Part shown: positions 30,213 through 38,812 of the stretch, piece after piece
Layout: each line of letters begins with the position of its first letter
Numbering within the stretch: position 1 is the stretch's first letter
Origin: CAIKNB01 sp964415965
GTDB lineage: Bacteria > Patescibacteriota > Patescibacteriia > 2-12-FULL-60-25
Direction of reading: 5' to 3'
Length of the DNA: 64,000 bases
NCBI GenBank assembly: GCA_964415965.1
Contig: CAYQCK010000001.1
Coordinates: forward strand, 434,001-498,000
Translations under genes and position numbers: made by a program
The notes under the pieces: model-generated
The model's database searches: none
Told to the model about the DNA's origin: nothing
What the model saw: only the letters and a program-made list of their open reading frames with translations

Positions 30213-31784
30213 ATGAACACACCTGCCAAAGGGGTGGCCGGTCAGCTGCTGAATGCCCTGAAGGAACCGGTTAAACCAGATGTCCCGGAGGATGCCCAGA
30301 TCCGGGTCCACGCGGCGGTCAGCCGTTTTTCGGTGTTGTACGAAAGGATCCGTAATGCCGTCGACTACAAGGACGAGCATCTGCTGCGCAAGGCGGCCAT
30401 CAAGCGCATCCTGAACCGCCAGCTCATCCTGGAGAGCGATCCCCAGGTCATCGCCTCGAACCTGGTGCGCGAACTCATCGGCGCGCGCTATCTGCCGAAC
30501 AACGCCTTGCCGGATTCGATCATCGGCCAGGTCGCCGAGCGCATCAGCAAATACCTGGCCGTGGCGAAGGCGCGGGTGGGGTCCGAGAACCATTACGCCT
30601 GGCTGCGCGGCATCCTGTCGGTCGAGCTCGAAGAGCTGCTGGTCGACGCGACCCAGGAAAAGGCATTCGTGACTTTCCTGTACGAGCGCCTGGCGGACCG
30701 GGTCAAGGTCCAGGGTTCGGCGATCGATCCGTCCGAACTCCGCCTCCAGCTGTATATCGCTTGCTACCGCAGCCTGGTCAAAGCCGACGAGGAGACCTTG
30801 GGCTTCAAGTTGCTGCGCGCTTATCTGCCTGAGTGGCTCAGGCCGGGGGACTGGGCGGACGGCGCACCGGCCATGGCCGAGCGCCTGATCGGCGTCGAGC
30901 GGCGGATCCGGACGAGTCTGGCTCACCCGCTGGCCCTCCGTTTCCAACGCGCGGTCAAACCCTGGGCCGTGGCCCTGAACATCCTGCGCGAGGCTTTGCT
31001 GGATAAGCCCAGCGAAGCCGGCGTCCTGCTCGAGAAGCCGGAAACGCTGAATGCGGTCGTGGCGCGGATCGCCGAGCGGCGCTACCGCTTGGCCAAAGGC
31101 AAACTCCGCCGGGGAGCCGTCCGGGCCATCCTTTACCTCTTCGTCACCAAGATGCTCATCGCCCTGGTCGTCGAGGCTCCGCTCGAATGGTACTGGTACA
31201 AGCATATCGACTACCTCACCTTGGGCGTCAACATGCTTTTCCCGCCGACCCTCATGTTCCTGGTCGCGCTCTTCATCCGCATCCCGGGCAAGGAGAACAC
31301 GGACCGCATCAAGGCGAACGTCGGTACGCTGCTCTCTCCGGCCGGTTTGCCGTTGCGCGAGATCCGCATCCCGCCGCGGCGCACCGGCGAGGCCAAGCTC
31401 ATCTTCGGCCTGCTCTACGCCTTCATGTTCGTCGTGACCTTCGGCGGCATCGGCCTTGGATTGGCCGAGCTCGGCTTCACCTGGCTGTCGGCCGTAATCT
31501 TCTATTTCTTCCTCTGCGTGGTCAGCTTCTTCGCTTTCCGCCTGCGCCAGAACGCCCGCGAGAACGTCATCGTCGAAGGCAAGGACAAGGTCTCGGGCCT
31601 GGTCCTGGATTTCGTTTCCCTGCCCATCCTGCGCGCCGGCTCCTGGCTGTCGCGCGGCCTGAACCGCATCAACGTTTTCCTGTTCATCTTCGATTTCCTG
31701 TTCGAGGCGCCGTTCAAGATATTCCTGACCGTCCTTGAGGAATGGTTCGCCTTCATGCGCGAGAAGAAGGAAGAGCTCCAATGA
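30213..31784 (+). CDS. Large membrane protein, function unknown
   Basis: 523 residues. The first 300 are soluble and mostly helical (YERIRNAVDYKDEHLLRKAAIKR). The C-terminal 200 hold four to five spans (about 307-325, 340-360, 405-425, 430-450 and near 480-495). No recognised domain or active site. It is the first of three tightly spaced genes ending in tgt and is probably the operon head. In-frame ATG 30138 is upstream of the promoter and is rejected. Confidence 0.65.
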   Translation: MNTPAKGVAGQLLNALKEPVKPDVPEDAQIRVHAAVSRFSVLYERIRNAVDYKDEHLLRKAAIKRILNRQLILESDPQVIASNLVRELIGARYLPNNALPDSIIGQVAERISKYLAVAKARVGSENHYAWLRGILSVELEELLVDATQEKAFVTFLYERLADRVKVQGSAIDPSELRLQLYIACYRSLVKADEETLGFKLLRAYLPEWLRPGDWADGAPAMAERLIGVERRIRTSLAHPLALRFQRAVKPWAVALNILREALLDKPSEAGVLLEKPETLNAVVARIAERRYRLAKGKLRRGAVRAILYLFVTKMLIALVVEAPLEWYWYKHIDYLTLGVNMLFPPTLMFLVALFIRIPGKENTDRIKANVGTLLSPAGLPLREIRIPPRRTGEAKLIFGLLYAFMFVVTFGGIGLGLAELGFTWLSAVIFYFFLCVVSFFAFRLRQNARENVIVEGKDKVSGLVLDFVSLPILRAGSWLSRGLNRINVFLFIFDFLFEAPFKIFLTVLEEWFAFMREKKEELQ

Positions 31785-31788
31785 CCGT

Positions 31789-32487
31789 ATGCGCCTGACC
31801 AGGGGAAGTCTGCTTAAGATCGGTTTCGGCCTGGGCTGGCTCGCCTTGCTGGCCGGAGCATATGTGTGGTTGGAGAACTCCGGCATTCCGCTGCGCCAGC
31901 TGCCGCGGGCCTTGAAAGGGATCATCCGCGGTTACGGGGCCTTGGGTCCGGTCGTCATCCTCGGGCTCTTCGCGGCGCGCAGTATCCTGTTCATCCCGAC
32001 CATGCCGCTCGTGCTCGTCGCCGGTTCGCTGTATGGTCCGTGGTGGGGCGTGGCGTTGACTATCCTCGGCGACAACCTGTCGGCCAACATCAGCTTCGTC
32101 ATCGGCCGGTTCTTCGGCCGGCGCTACGTCAAGGAATCGGAGCGCGGCTGGCTCAAGAAGTATGACGAGCTTTTGACGCGCGACGGCTTCATGGCGGTGC
32201 TGCTGATGCGCCTCCTGTACTTCCCGTTCGACGTCGTCAATTTCGGCAGCGGCATCTCGGGCATCCCGTACCGCCAATACCTGGTGGCGACGTTCATCGG
32301 GCTCATGCCGGCCATAGTGACCTTCACCTTCCTGGGTGACGCCTTCGTCAATCCGCGCGCCTTCATCGTCTTCGGCGTCCTGTTCGCCCTGACTCTGGCC
32401 GGCGCCTGGCTCCTCAAACGCTCACGTTGGGCCAAGCGCGTCCTCCTCGAACCCAAACACCATGAATCAGTCTTCGAAAAACTTTGA
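31789..32487 (+). CDS. VTT-domain (DedA/TVP38-like) membrane protein
   Basis: 232 residues. It has the VTT family layout: an N-terminal span, then AARSILFIPTMPLVLVAGSLYGPWWGVALTI, GDNLSANISFVIGRFFGR (the conserved G-x-x-x-G/R core) and LMRLLYFPFDVVNFGSGISGIPYRQYL. Members are thought to move or scramble lipid carriers across the membrane, such as undecaprenyl phosphate in the DedA branch. It begins 4 nt after the upstream stop codon and overlaps tgt by 26 nt, so the three genes are co-transcribed. Confidence 0.85.
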   Translation: MRLTRGSLLKIGFGLGWLALLAGAYVWLENSGIPLRQLPRALKGIIRGYGALGPVVILGLFAARSILFIPTMPLVLVAGSLYGPWWGVALTILGDNLSANISFVIGRFFGRRYVKESERGWLKKYDELLTRDGFMAVLLMRLLYFPFDVVNFGSGISGIPYRQYLVATFIGLMPAIVTFTFLGDAFVNPRAFIVFGVLFALTLAGAWLLKRSRWAKRVLLEPKHHESVFEKL

Positions 32488-33604
32488 GCTTCGGCAGGCT
32501 TCCGGCCTCTCCCGCGCCCGGCGCGGCGTTTTGCATACGGCCCACGGCGATCTCGAGACTCCGTTCTTCATGCCTATCGCCACCAAAGGCGCGGTCAAGA
32601 CGCTGTCTTCGCAGGACATCGAACGTTTGGGCAGCCCGATCGTCCTGTCCAACACCTACCATTTGTACCTGCGGCCGGGCCTGGACGTCATGCGTGAGTT
32701 CGGCGGACTGCATCGGTTCATGGATTGGCGCGGCGCCATCCTGACCGATTCCGGCGGCTACCAGGTCTTCTCGCTCGGCGCCATGCGCAAGATCACCGAA
32801 GACGGCGTCGTCTTCGCGTCCCACATCGACGGATCGAAGCATGAGCTGACGCCGGAAAAATCCATCCAGATCCAGCAGGCCATCGGCAGCGATATCGTCA
32901 TGGTGTTCGACGAGTGCACGCCGCCCGGCTCGACGGCGGAGTACTTGACCGCTTCGGTCGACCGCACGGTGCGTTGGGCCGAGCGCTGCAAGGCCGAATT
33001 CGCGCGGGGCAGGGAAGGGTCGAACAATCCCGGCTCCCTGCTATTCGGCATTAACCAAGGCGGAGTCCTCGACGACTTGCGCGTCCGGCACGCCGCAAAG
33101 ATGTCCGGATTCGGTTTCGACGGCTACGCCATCGGCGGCCTGTCGGTCGGTGAACCGTTCGCCGACGCCTGCCGCATCGTGTCCGCGCTCGACCGGAATC
33201 TCCCTCAAGATGCGGCGCGGTATTTCATGGGCGGCGCCCAGCCGCACGAGATCGTGGAGTACGTGAAGCGGGGAGTGGACATGTTCGATTGCGTCCTGCC
33301 GACCCGGAACGCCCGCCACGGCCTCCTATACCGTTTCAGGCACGACGACCTGTCCAGGCCTGATTTCTACGAGATGGTCCATGTGACGAATGAGCAATTC
33401 AAGTATTCTAAGGACCCGCTGGTCCCACCCGTCGACGGCGACGAGGTGTCGCAAGAGCTTTCGCGCTTCAGCCTGGGCTACGTCCGTCACCTGTTCACGG
33501 TCGACGAGATGCTGGCTTACCGCCTCGTGACCTTGGCGAACGTCCGGTTTTATTTGGGGTTGATGCGCCGCCTCAGGTCCGACATCGAGTCCGGCCGGCT
33601 GTAG
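32462..33604 (+). CDS. tgt: tRNA-guanine transglycosylase lacking zinc cysteines
   Basis: 380 residues. Core motifs are intact: FFMPIATKGAVK, LSNTYHLYLRPG, TDSGGYQVFSL (catalytic Asp), DIVMVFDECTPPG, FGINQGG and DCVLPTRNARHG (nucleophile region). The enzyme swaps guanine for a queuine precursor at position 34 of tRNAs with GUN anticodons. The C-terminal zinc site is lost: where CxCxxC is expected the protein reads PPVDGDEVSQEL, and only the later YVRHL histidine is present. Length and flanks are normal, so it is not a frameshift. It starts inside the preceding gene. queH at 17883 supplies the last pathway step. Confidence 0.93.
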   Translation: MNQSSKNFELRQASGLSRARRGVLHTAHGDLETPFFMPIATKGAVKTLSSQDIERLGSPIVLSNTYHLYLRPGLDVMREFGGLHRFMDWRGAILTDSGGYQVFSLGAMRKITEDGVVFASHIDGSKHELTPEKSIQIQQAIGSDIVMVFDECTPPGSTAEYLTASVDRTVRWAERCKAEFARGREGSNNPGSLLFGINQGGVLDDLRVRHAAKMSGFGFDGYAIGGLSVGEPFADACRIVSALDRNLPQDAARYFMGGAQPHEIVEYVKRGVDMFDCVLPTRNARHGLLYRFRHDDLSRPDFYEMVHVTNEQFKYSKDPLVPPVDGDEVSQELSRFSLGYVRHLFTVDEMLAYRLVTLANVRFYLGLMRRLRSDIESGRL

Positions 33605-33613
33605 CCGTCCGCC

Positions 33614-33642
33614 TTGTCGGTTCTGGTGATTTGGGTTAATGT
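33614..33642 (+). promoter_or_regulatory. Promoter of the 33673-33897 gene
   Basis: TTGTCG (33614-33619), a 17-nt spacer and TAATGT (33637-33642). The leader has CCAGGCACC and then CGGAGG before ATG 33673. Confidence 0.65.
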
Positions 33643-33672
33643 GTCCAGGCACCGATAGCCCGGAGGTCCGTC

Positions 33673-33897
33673 ATGGTGATGAAAAGACCGATGTTCAAGT
33701 CCTCGCATGGCTCGCGGCCGACGGCCGTAAGGCATGCCAACACGTTCGTGACCGAAGAGGATCGCGAACGCGAACGTCAGGCTGCCGCCGAACAGGCGGA
33801 TACCCAGCCCCGCTCCCTCGCGGTCGGCGACGACGCGGCCCAGAAATCCCGCCAAGTCGACGACTACCTCGGCCGCTACGGCCGACTCTGCAGCTGA
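33673..33897 (+). CDS. Small charged protein
   Basis: 74 residues, disordered-looking and polar (HANTFVTEEDRERERQAAAE, VDDYLGRYGRLCS). No family. Reality is supported by a promoter, a Shine-Dalgarno (GGAGG six bases before ATG) and a downstream terminator. It belongs to the leader-bearing gene class and directly precedes the carbonic-anhydrase-like gene. Confidence 0.55.
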   Translation: MVMKRPMFKSSHGSRPTAVRHANTFVTEEDRERERQAAAEQADTQPRSLAVGDDAAQKSRQVDDYLGRYGRLCS

Positions 33898-33945
33898 AAC
33901 AAAACCCAAAAGGAGCGCAGCGATGCTGCCCGAACCAAGACTCAA

Positions 33946-33976
33946 GGGACGTCACACGACGTCCCTGCTTTTTTTT
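33946..33976 (+). terminator. Terminator after the small gene
   Basis: GGGACGTC (33946-33953) pairs with GACGTCCC (33958-33965), then TGC and eight T. An AAGGAG site and ATG (33923) precede it by 20 nt; see findings. Confidence 0.92.
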
Positions 33977-33989
33977 GTCAGTCGGCATC

Positions 33990-34018
33990 TTGACATTGGC
34001 CGCGGACGCTGATAAAGT
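33990..34018 (+). promoter_or_regulatory. Promoter of the carbonic-anhydrase-like gene
   Basis: TTGACA (33990-33995), a 17-nt spacer and TAAAGT (34013-34018). Confidence 0.8.
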
Positions 34019-34027
34019 TTGCGCCCG

Positions 34028-34049
34028 TTCCGCCGAAGGGTCGGCGGAA
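34028..34049 (+). other. Stem-loop in the 5' leader
   Basis: TTCCGCCGA (34028-34036) and TCGGCGGAA (34041-34049) form a perfect 9-bp stem with a 4-nt loop at the 5' end of the mRNA, about 15 nt before the GAGGAG site. It may protect the message. Confidence 0.55.
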
Positions 34050-34078
34050 TCGCCCTTTGACACAGAGGAGAAACAGGG

Positions 34079-35452
34079 ATGCTGGACTATTCAAGAGACG
34101 GACGGGCCGCGGACTATGCTGCCCCGCGCGATAGGGTCGGTTATCGGCGCATCATCCACGAGCAGATACCGCTCGAGAGAATCGACGCCTGCGATGCCGA
34201 TTTCTATCGCGAAAACCAATCCCGTTCCTGCTACTACGTCTCCCTGCAAGGGGAGCGTGAGGCGTACTTCCGCGACAACCCGTGCACCGTCATGCTGTTC
34301 AATTGCATGGACGGCCGGGAGCGCGACGCCGCCCGCGCCCTGGGCATCCCGCCCGGTGCCGAGAACATCTACGCCACGGCCGGCAACAAGATCGGCGACG
34401 TCAACTTGGTGCTGTGCAAGGAGATCCAGGCACGTATCGACCGCGCCGCGGCGGCCGGCAAGCGCGTGCTCATCCTGTTCACCACCCACGAATCGTGGTC
34501 CAAGCGCGACACCGACAGCTGCGCCGCCTGGGGCAACCAGGGCCAGCTCGCCGCCGAGGACGCGGACATGCAGGTCAGGCGGTTCAACGCCGACTACGTG
34601 GACCGCGACGGGATCGGCCGCGTGACCAAACGCCACGTCATCGCCATCCGGCTCAATTCGTTCACCGATACCGAGAACCGCGTCTGGCACGGTGTCGGCG
34701 GACGGACCGTGGATCCGATGGAGTTCGTCCAACGGATGACCGACCGGACCCACGACCTCGACGGGTACAACATCAAAGCCGTCTCGGCCGAGATGCTGGA
34801 GCGCTTCAAGGACGTGTTCCCGCGCGAGGATGACCGGTTCGGGGGACTCGAGGACAAGGAGTATGAGGCCGTCCTGCTGCAGATCGCCCGCATGGCCGAG
34901 GCCAACGTCCGGTACATCCGCCAGGCCGCCAAGACCAACCCGACCGACCTCAAGAACGGGCATCGCGAAAAGCGCGTCCTGGTCGGCCGCGGCTGGGAGA
35001 TGTACGACGATCCGAACGAGTATTTCATCATCTCGGACTTCACGCCGGAACTCCTGCGCGAAGGCAAGATCGCCGTCACCTACGTCCTCAAGAACAGCAT
35101 CATGGCGATGCTCGAGGGCCGGCCGGGCCTGCACGTCCCGATCCACATCAACGTGCCGTACGACCGCGAGCGCCCCGGCGACCGCGGCGGTTCCATCCGC
35201 CACGCCATGGGCCTCGGCCGCGCCCTGCGCGCCGATTGGCTCGATCGGCTCGGCAACCCGGACAAGTGCGCGGCGTTCCTGTCCGACCTCATGCATGCCC
35301 TGAAGCACGACGGGGTCGACATCAACGGCCTGCCCGGTCCCATCTGGGACGGACTCAATTTCCGGTTGATGGACGCATTGAAGTTCTACATCTCGGTCTC
35401 GCCGCGCGAGACCAGGCTCCTCGAACTCGTAGCCACAGGGGGTGACCTTTGA
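34079..35452 (+). CDS. Beta-carbonic-anhydrase-like protein with long C-terminal extension
   Basis: 457 residues. Residues 70-150 resemble a beta-carbonic anhydrase: FNCMDGRERD supplies the CxDxR pair (C76, D78, R80), IYATAGNKIGD matches the AGN segment, and TTHESW ... DSCAAWGN offers H137 and C148 as further zinc ligands. The usual spacing is HxxC; here ten residues lie between. This fits the putative Pro_CA_2-type group rather than canonical enzymes, so activity on CO2 is uncertain. The remaining 300 residues are unassigned; the part near 330-390 (GKIAVTYVLKNSIMAML, VPIHINVPYDRERPGDRGGS) looks like a second catalytic-type domain. The Shine-Dalgarno GAGGAG precedes ATG by 8 nt. Confidence 0.6.
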   Translation: MLDYSRDGRAADYAAPRDRVGYRRIIHEQIPLERIDACDADFYRENQSRSCYYVSLQGEREAYFRDNPCTVMLFNCMDGRERDAARALGIPPGAENIYATAGNKIGDVNLVLCKEIQARIDRAAAAGKRVLILFTTHESWSKRDTDSCAAWGNQGQLAAEDADMQVRRFNADYVDRDGIGRVTKRHVIAIRLNSFTDTENRVWHGVGGRTVDPMEFVQRMTDRTHDLDGYNIKAVSAEMLERFKDVFPREDDRFGGLEDKEYEAVLLQIARMAEANVRYIRQAAKTNPTDLKNGHREKRVLVGRGWEMYDDPNEYFIISDFTPELLREGKIAVTYVLKNSIMAMLEGRPGLHVPIHINVPYDRERPGDRGGSIRHAMGLGRALRADWLDRLGNPDKCAAFLSDLMHALKHDGVDINGLPGPIWDGLNFRLMDALKFYISVSPRETRLLELVATGGDL

Positions 35453-35467
35453 AGCCAGGCCTATGAC

Positions 35468-35541
35468 GGCCTAGCGGGTCAGCCCGCCTAGGCCACAAAC
35501 AGACCTGCCCCGTTCCGTACTCCGGAGCGGGGCTTTTTCTT
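35468..35541 (+). terminator. Double hairpin terminator after the carbonic-anhydrase-like gene
   Basis: A first hairpin pairs GGCCTAGCGGG (35468-35478) with CCCGCCTAGGCC (35483-35494) with one bulge. A second pairs GCCCCG (35507-35512) with CGGGGC (35528-35533), followed by CTTTTTCTT. Confidence 0.85.
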
Positions 35542-35560
35542 TATGCTAAAGCCCTTCAGT

Positions 35561-35757
35561 CTACTTTTTGACCAAAAGTAGCAAAAGTCCTGGGGGTCCG
35601 CGATGCCGCTCTCGGTGTCGCGGACGTTAGCTATCCTGCGGGCCACGCTTGCGCGGACCCCCAGACCCCCTGGGTCACTTGCGAAGCGGGGCGCCTTCGC
35701 CCCCTCGTGCAGTCATTCCAGCCCCGGCTCGCTGGCCGGGGTAAACTCCAGCTGGAA
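35561..35757. repeat. Island of stem-loops and dispersed repeat before the uvrD-like gene
   Basis: This gap of 375 nt has no gene. It holds CTACTTTT/AAAAGTAG (35561-35568, 35574-35581), a perfect 13-bp inverted repeat CTGGGGGTCCGCG (35590-35602) with its complement (35652-35664), GCGAAG/CTTCGC (35681-35700) and a nested repeat TTCCAG-CCCCGGC / GCCGGGG-CTGGAA (35716-35757). Part is repeated at 2625. It resembles REP- or MITE-type elements; no transposase is seen. Confidence 0.65.
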
Positions 35758-35791
35758 TCCATGGGTGTATCCGGGAAACTAATAAACCGGT

Positions 35792-35820
35792 TTGCGTCCT
35801 GGCATCCCGCCCGATAAACT
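35792..35820 (+). promoter_or_regulatory. Promoter of the helicase-nuclease gene
   Basis: TTGCGT (35792-35797), a 17-nt spacer and TAAACT (35815-35820); ATG 35828 is 7 nt on, so leaderless. Confidence 0.65.
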
Positions 35821-35827
35821 CGGCCGC

Positions 35828-38812
35828 ATGGAGGATTTGCTGCAAGGGCTGAACGAAGCCCAGAAAAAGGCGGTCACGCACGGCGCCGGGCCGTTGTTGA
35901 TCGTGGCCGGCGCAGGCACGGGTAAGACCATGGCTTTGACGCGCCGCTACGTCCATCTGCTCGATTCCTCCCCAGCTCCCAGTCCCGAGCGTCCGATCCC
36001 CAAATTAACCCCCGACAACATCCTGGCCCTGACCTTCACCGAGAAGGCGGCGGGGGAGATGGAGGACCGCATCCTCCAGCTTTTGCCGAACGGGACGTAC
36101 GATTTTTGGATTTCCACTTTCCACGGCTTTTGCCAGCGCATCTTGGAGAAGTACGGTCTGGAGATAGGTTTGCCCACGCATTTTAAGCTCCTCAACGAGA
36201 CCGACGCTTGGCTGCTCCTCAAGCGCCGCCTCAGCGAGCTGCCGCTCGATTATTACCGTCCGCTCGGAAACCCGGTGAAATTCTTGGCTGAGCTGCTCAA
36301 ACACTTCTCGCGCGCCAAGGACGAAGGCGTGTCGCCGGAGCGCTATCTCGAATTCGCGGAGAACGCGGCTTTGGATGGCGATGCCGAGTTCGTTTCAGGC
36401 GAGAGAAAACGCCTCAAGGAGCTGGCCGACTGCTATTTCGCCTACCGCCGCATCCTGCGCGAGGAAGGGGCTTTGGACTTCGGCGACCTGATCGTCGAGA
36501 CGCTGCGCCTGCTGCGCGAGAGGCCGCGCGTCCTGAAGGAGCTGCAGGCGCAGTTCCGCTATGTCATGGTGGATGAGTTCCAGGACACGAATTGGGCGCA
36601 GTACGAGCTCATCAAGCTCATCGCCGGCGAAGCCAAGAACCTGACGGTCGTGGGCGATGACGACCAGTCGATCTATAAATTCCGCGGCGCGTCCTTGGCC
36701 AACATCCTGCAGTTCCGCGACGACTTTCCGGATGCGGTCACGGTCATGCTGACCCAGAACTACCGTTCGCACCAGGAAATCCTAGACACGGCTTACCGGT
36801 CGATTGAACAGAATAACCCGAACCGCCTCGAAGTCCGCCTGGCCGACACGGGTTTGAGCAAGAAGCTCATGAGTGCCCGCGGTGACGGCGGCTTGGCGGA
36901 CGTGATGTGGTTCAAGACGCTGGAGGACGAGGCTGAGGGTGTGGCCGCGCGCATCCAGGAGCTGAAGTCGAACGATCCGGACCTGACCTGGAATGACATC
37001 GCCATCCTGTCGCGTTCCAACGACGGCGCCGAACCCTTTATCCGTGCCCTCGAGATCCACGGCATACCCTTCCGCTTCTACGCCCTGCGCGGACTGTACG
37101 CCAAGCCGGTCATCGTGGACCTGACGGCCATGTTCTCGCTCCTGGACGGCTATCGCGAGTCGTCGGCTGTTTGGCGCGCCATGACTGCGCCCTGTTACAT
37201 GTTCCCGCCGCGCGACATCGCGGCCTTCATCCATCACGCCGACCATAAGGGTATCCCGCTTTGGGAGGCCTTGCGTCAGGCTGGTTCGATTCCTGGTATC
37301 GAAGAAGAGGCGGTCCGCCGGGCGTCGCGCCTGGTCGCACATATCGATAACCTGGCCGAGGCCGCGCGCCGCGAGCGTCCGCTCAAGGTCTTCCAGCTCC
37401 TGCTCGAGAAGACCGAGTATCTCGCCAACATCATGAAATTGCCGGAGCGCGACAAGGTGGATGCCATCGGCCTGCTGAACAGCTTCGCCAACCGCATCAA
37501 GCGCTACGAGCAGACCACGCTGGCGCCCACGCTCCGCGGGTTCATGGACGAGCTCAAGACCGAAATCGAGAGCGGGGAGGAAGGGGCACTGCACGCTGAC
37601 CCGGACGAGGGGCCGGAGCTCGTCAAAGTCCTGACCGTCCACGCCTCGAAGGGTTTGGAATTCAAGCACGTCTTCATCGTGTCCATGGTTGACCAGCGTT
37701 TCCCGACGCGGCCGCGCGGCGAATCCATCCCGCTGCCGGACGGTTTGGTTAACGAGCGCCTCCCCGAGGGCGATGCGCATCTCGAGGAGGAACGCCGACT
37801 GTTTTACGTCGCGGTCACTCGGGCCAAGGATTCCGTCACCTTGACCGGGGCCGAGGATTATGGCGGGACGCGCAAGAAAAAACCGTCGGTCTTCATCTCG
37901 GAAGCCGGTTTCCGGGTCTCGTCCGAGGAAGCGCGCGCATCGTCCGAATTGTTGACCTTGGTCCCGCCGCCCCCGCTCCAGGAGGATAAGGAGGCGGCCG
38001 AGCGCGAGGTGTTCGAGCTCAAGCGCCGCTTTTCCTTCACCCAGCTGGCGGCCTTCCGCAGCTGCCCTCTCCAATACAAGTTCGCCCACATATACCGCAT
38101 CCCGATCCTGGGCTCGTTCCATAAGAGCTTCGGCAATTCCATCCATCACGCCTTCAAACAGATACTCGAACTGCATCTTGAGCGCGGCCGCGCGGTCCAG
38201 GCCGACCTGTTCTCGGCCGCGACGCCGGACGCTCCGGCTAAGGAAGGCTTCCGCGTCACCGAAGACGAGGCGCTCCGCATCTTCGAGGAGAATTGGATAG
38301 ACGAATGGTATCCGGACCGCGCCCGGCATGACGAGTACAAGCAAGAGGGGAAGGAGGCGGTCAGGCGGGCGGTGAAGGGCTGGCTTGAGAACCCGCCGCC
38401 CATCGCCTTCATCGAACAGCCGTTCGACTGGCGCCTGGGCGACCATTCGCTCAAAGGTTCGGTCGACCGCATCGACACCCTGCCGCAGGGCGGCCATGCC
38501 ATCTACGACTACAAGACGAGCGAACCCAAGTCGTCCGACGACCTGGCCAAGGAGAACAAAGAGCAGCTTTGGATCTACCAGCTGGCCATGGAAGACAAGG
38601 GCATGGACGTGCGCAAGCTGGCCTACCTTTTCGTCCGTTCCGGCGTGGAGGCCGAAGTCGACATCCTCCAAGGCGAAAAGCGCGACGCCTTCCGCGAGGA
38701 GGTCCAGAAGCGCATGCAGGCCATCCTGGCCTCGCGCTTCGAAGCCAACGCTTCGCCCTTCGTCTGCCGGTTCTGTGATTTCAAGAATATCTGTGAATTC
38801 CGCCGCCTATGA
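35828..38812 (+). CDS. UvrD-family DNA helicase fused to a PD-(D/E)XK nuclease
   Basis: 994 residues. The N-terminal 650 form a superfamily 1A helicase: GLNEAQKKAV (Q motif), VAGAGTGKT (Walker A, near residue 33), MVDEFQDTN (Walker B), GDDDQSIYKFRGA, LTQNYRS, TVHASKGLEF and VAVTRAK. The last 240 are a RecB/AddB-like nuclease: FTQLAAFRSCPLQYKF, GSVDRIDTL with AIYDYKT (catalytic D and K), and CRFCDFKNICEF. The four cysteines suggest an iron-sulfur staple as in AddB and Cas4. This layout matches AdnAB-type single-chain enzymes for double-strand break processing. In-frame sequence upstream of 35828 lies in the promoter. The stop overlaps the next start. Confidence 0.93.
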   Translation: MEDLLQGLNEAQKKAVTHGAGPLLIVAGAGTGKTMALTRRYVHLLDSSPAPSPERPIPKLTPDNILALTFTEKAAGEMEDRILQLLPNGTYDFWISTFHGFCQRILEKYGLEIGLPTHFKLLNETDAWLLLKRRLSELPLDYYRPLGNPVKFLAELLKHFSRAKDEGVSPERYLEFAENAALDGDAEFVSGERKRLKELADCYFAYRRILREEGALDFGDLIVETLRLLRERPRVLKELQAQFRYVMVDEFQDTNWAQYELIKLIAGEAKNLTVVGDDDQSIYKFRGASLANILQFRDDFPDAVTVMLTQNYRSHQEILDTAYRSIEQNNPNRLEVRLADTGLSKKLMSARGDGGLADVMWFKTLEDEAEGVAARIQELKSNDPDLTWNDIAILSRSNDGAEPFIRALEIHGIPFRFYALRGLYAKPVIVDLTAMFSLLDGYRESSAVWRAMTAPCYMFPPRDIAAFIHHADHKGIPLWEALRQAGSIPGIEEEAVRRASRLVAHIDNLAEAARRERPLKVFQLLLEKTEYLANIMKLPERDKVDAIGLLNSFANRIKRYEQTTLAPTLRGFMDELKTEIESGEEGALHADPDEGPELVKVLTVHASKGLEFKHVFIVSMVDQRFPTRPRGESIPLPDGLVNERLPEGDAHLEEERRLFYVAVTRAKDSVTLTGAEDYGGTRKKKPSVFISEAGFRVSSEEARASSELLTLVPPPPLQEDKEAAEREVFELKRRFSFTQLAAFRSCPLQYKFAHIYRIPILGSFHKSFGNSIHHAFKQILELHLERGRAVQADLFSAATPDAPAKEGFRVTEDEALRIFEENWIDEWYPDRARHDEYKQEGKEAVRRAVKGWLENPPPIAFIEQPFDWRLGDHSLKGSVDRIDTLPQGGHAIYDYKTSEPKSSDDLAKENKEQLWIYQLAMEDKGMDVRKLAYLFVRSGVEAEVDILQGEKRDAFREEVQKRMQAILASRFEANASPFVCRFCDFKNICEFRRL

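Noticed and set aside
35561..35757. CRISPR-like repeat cluster
   Set aside because: The inverted repeats differ from one another, with no regular spacers and no cas gene in the window.
36782..38671. 629-codon antisense frame opposite the helicase-nuclease gene
   Set aside because: Shadow of a long GC-rich gene with excellent helicase motifs on the plus strand.
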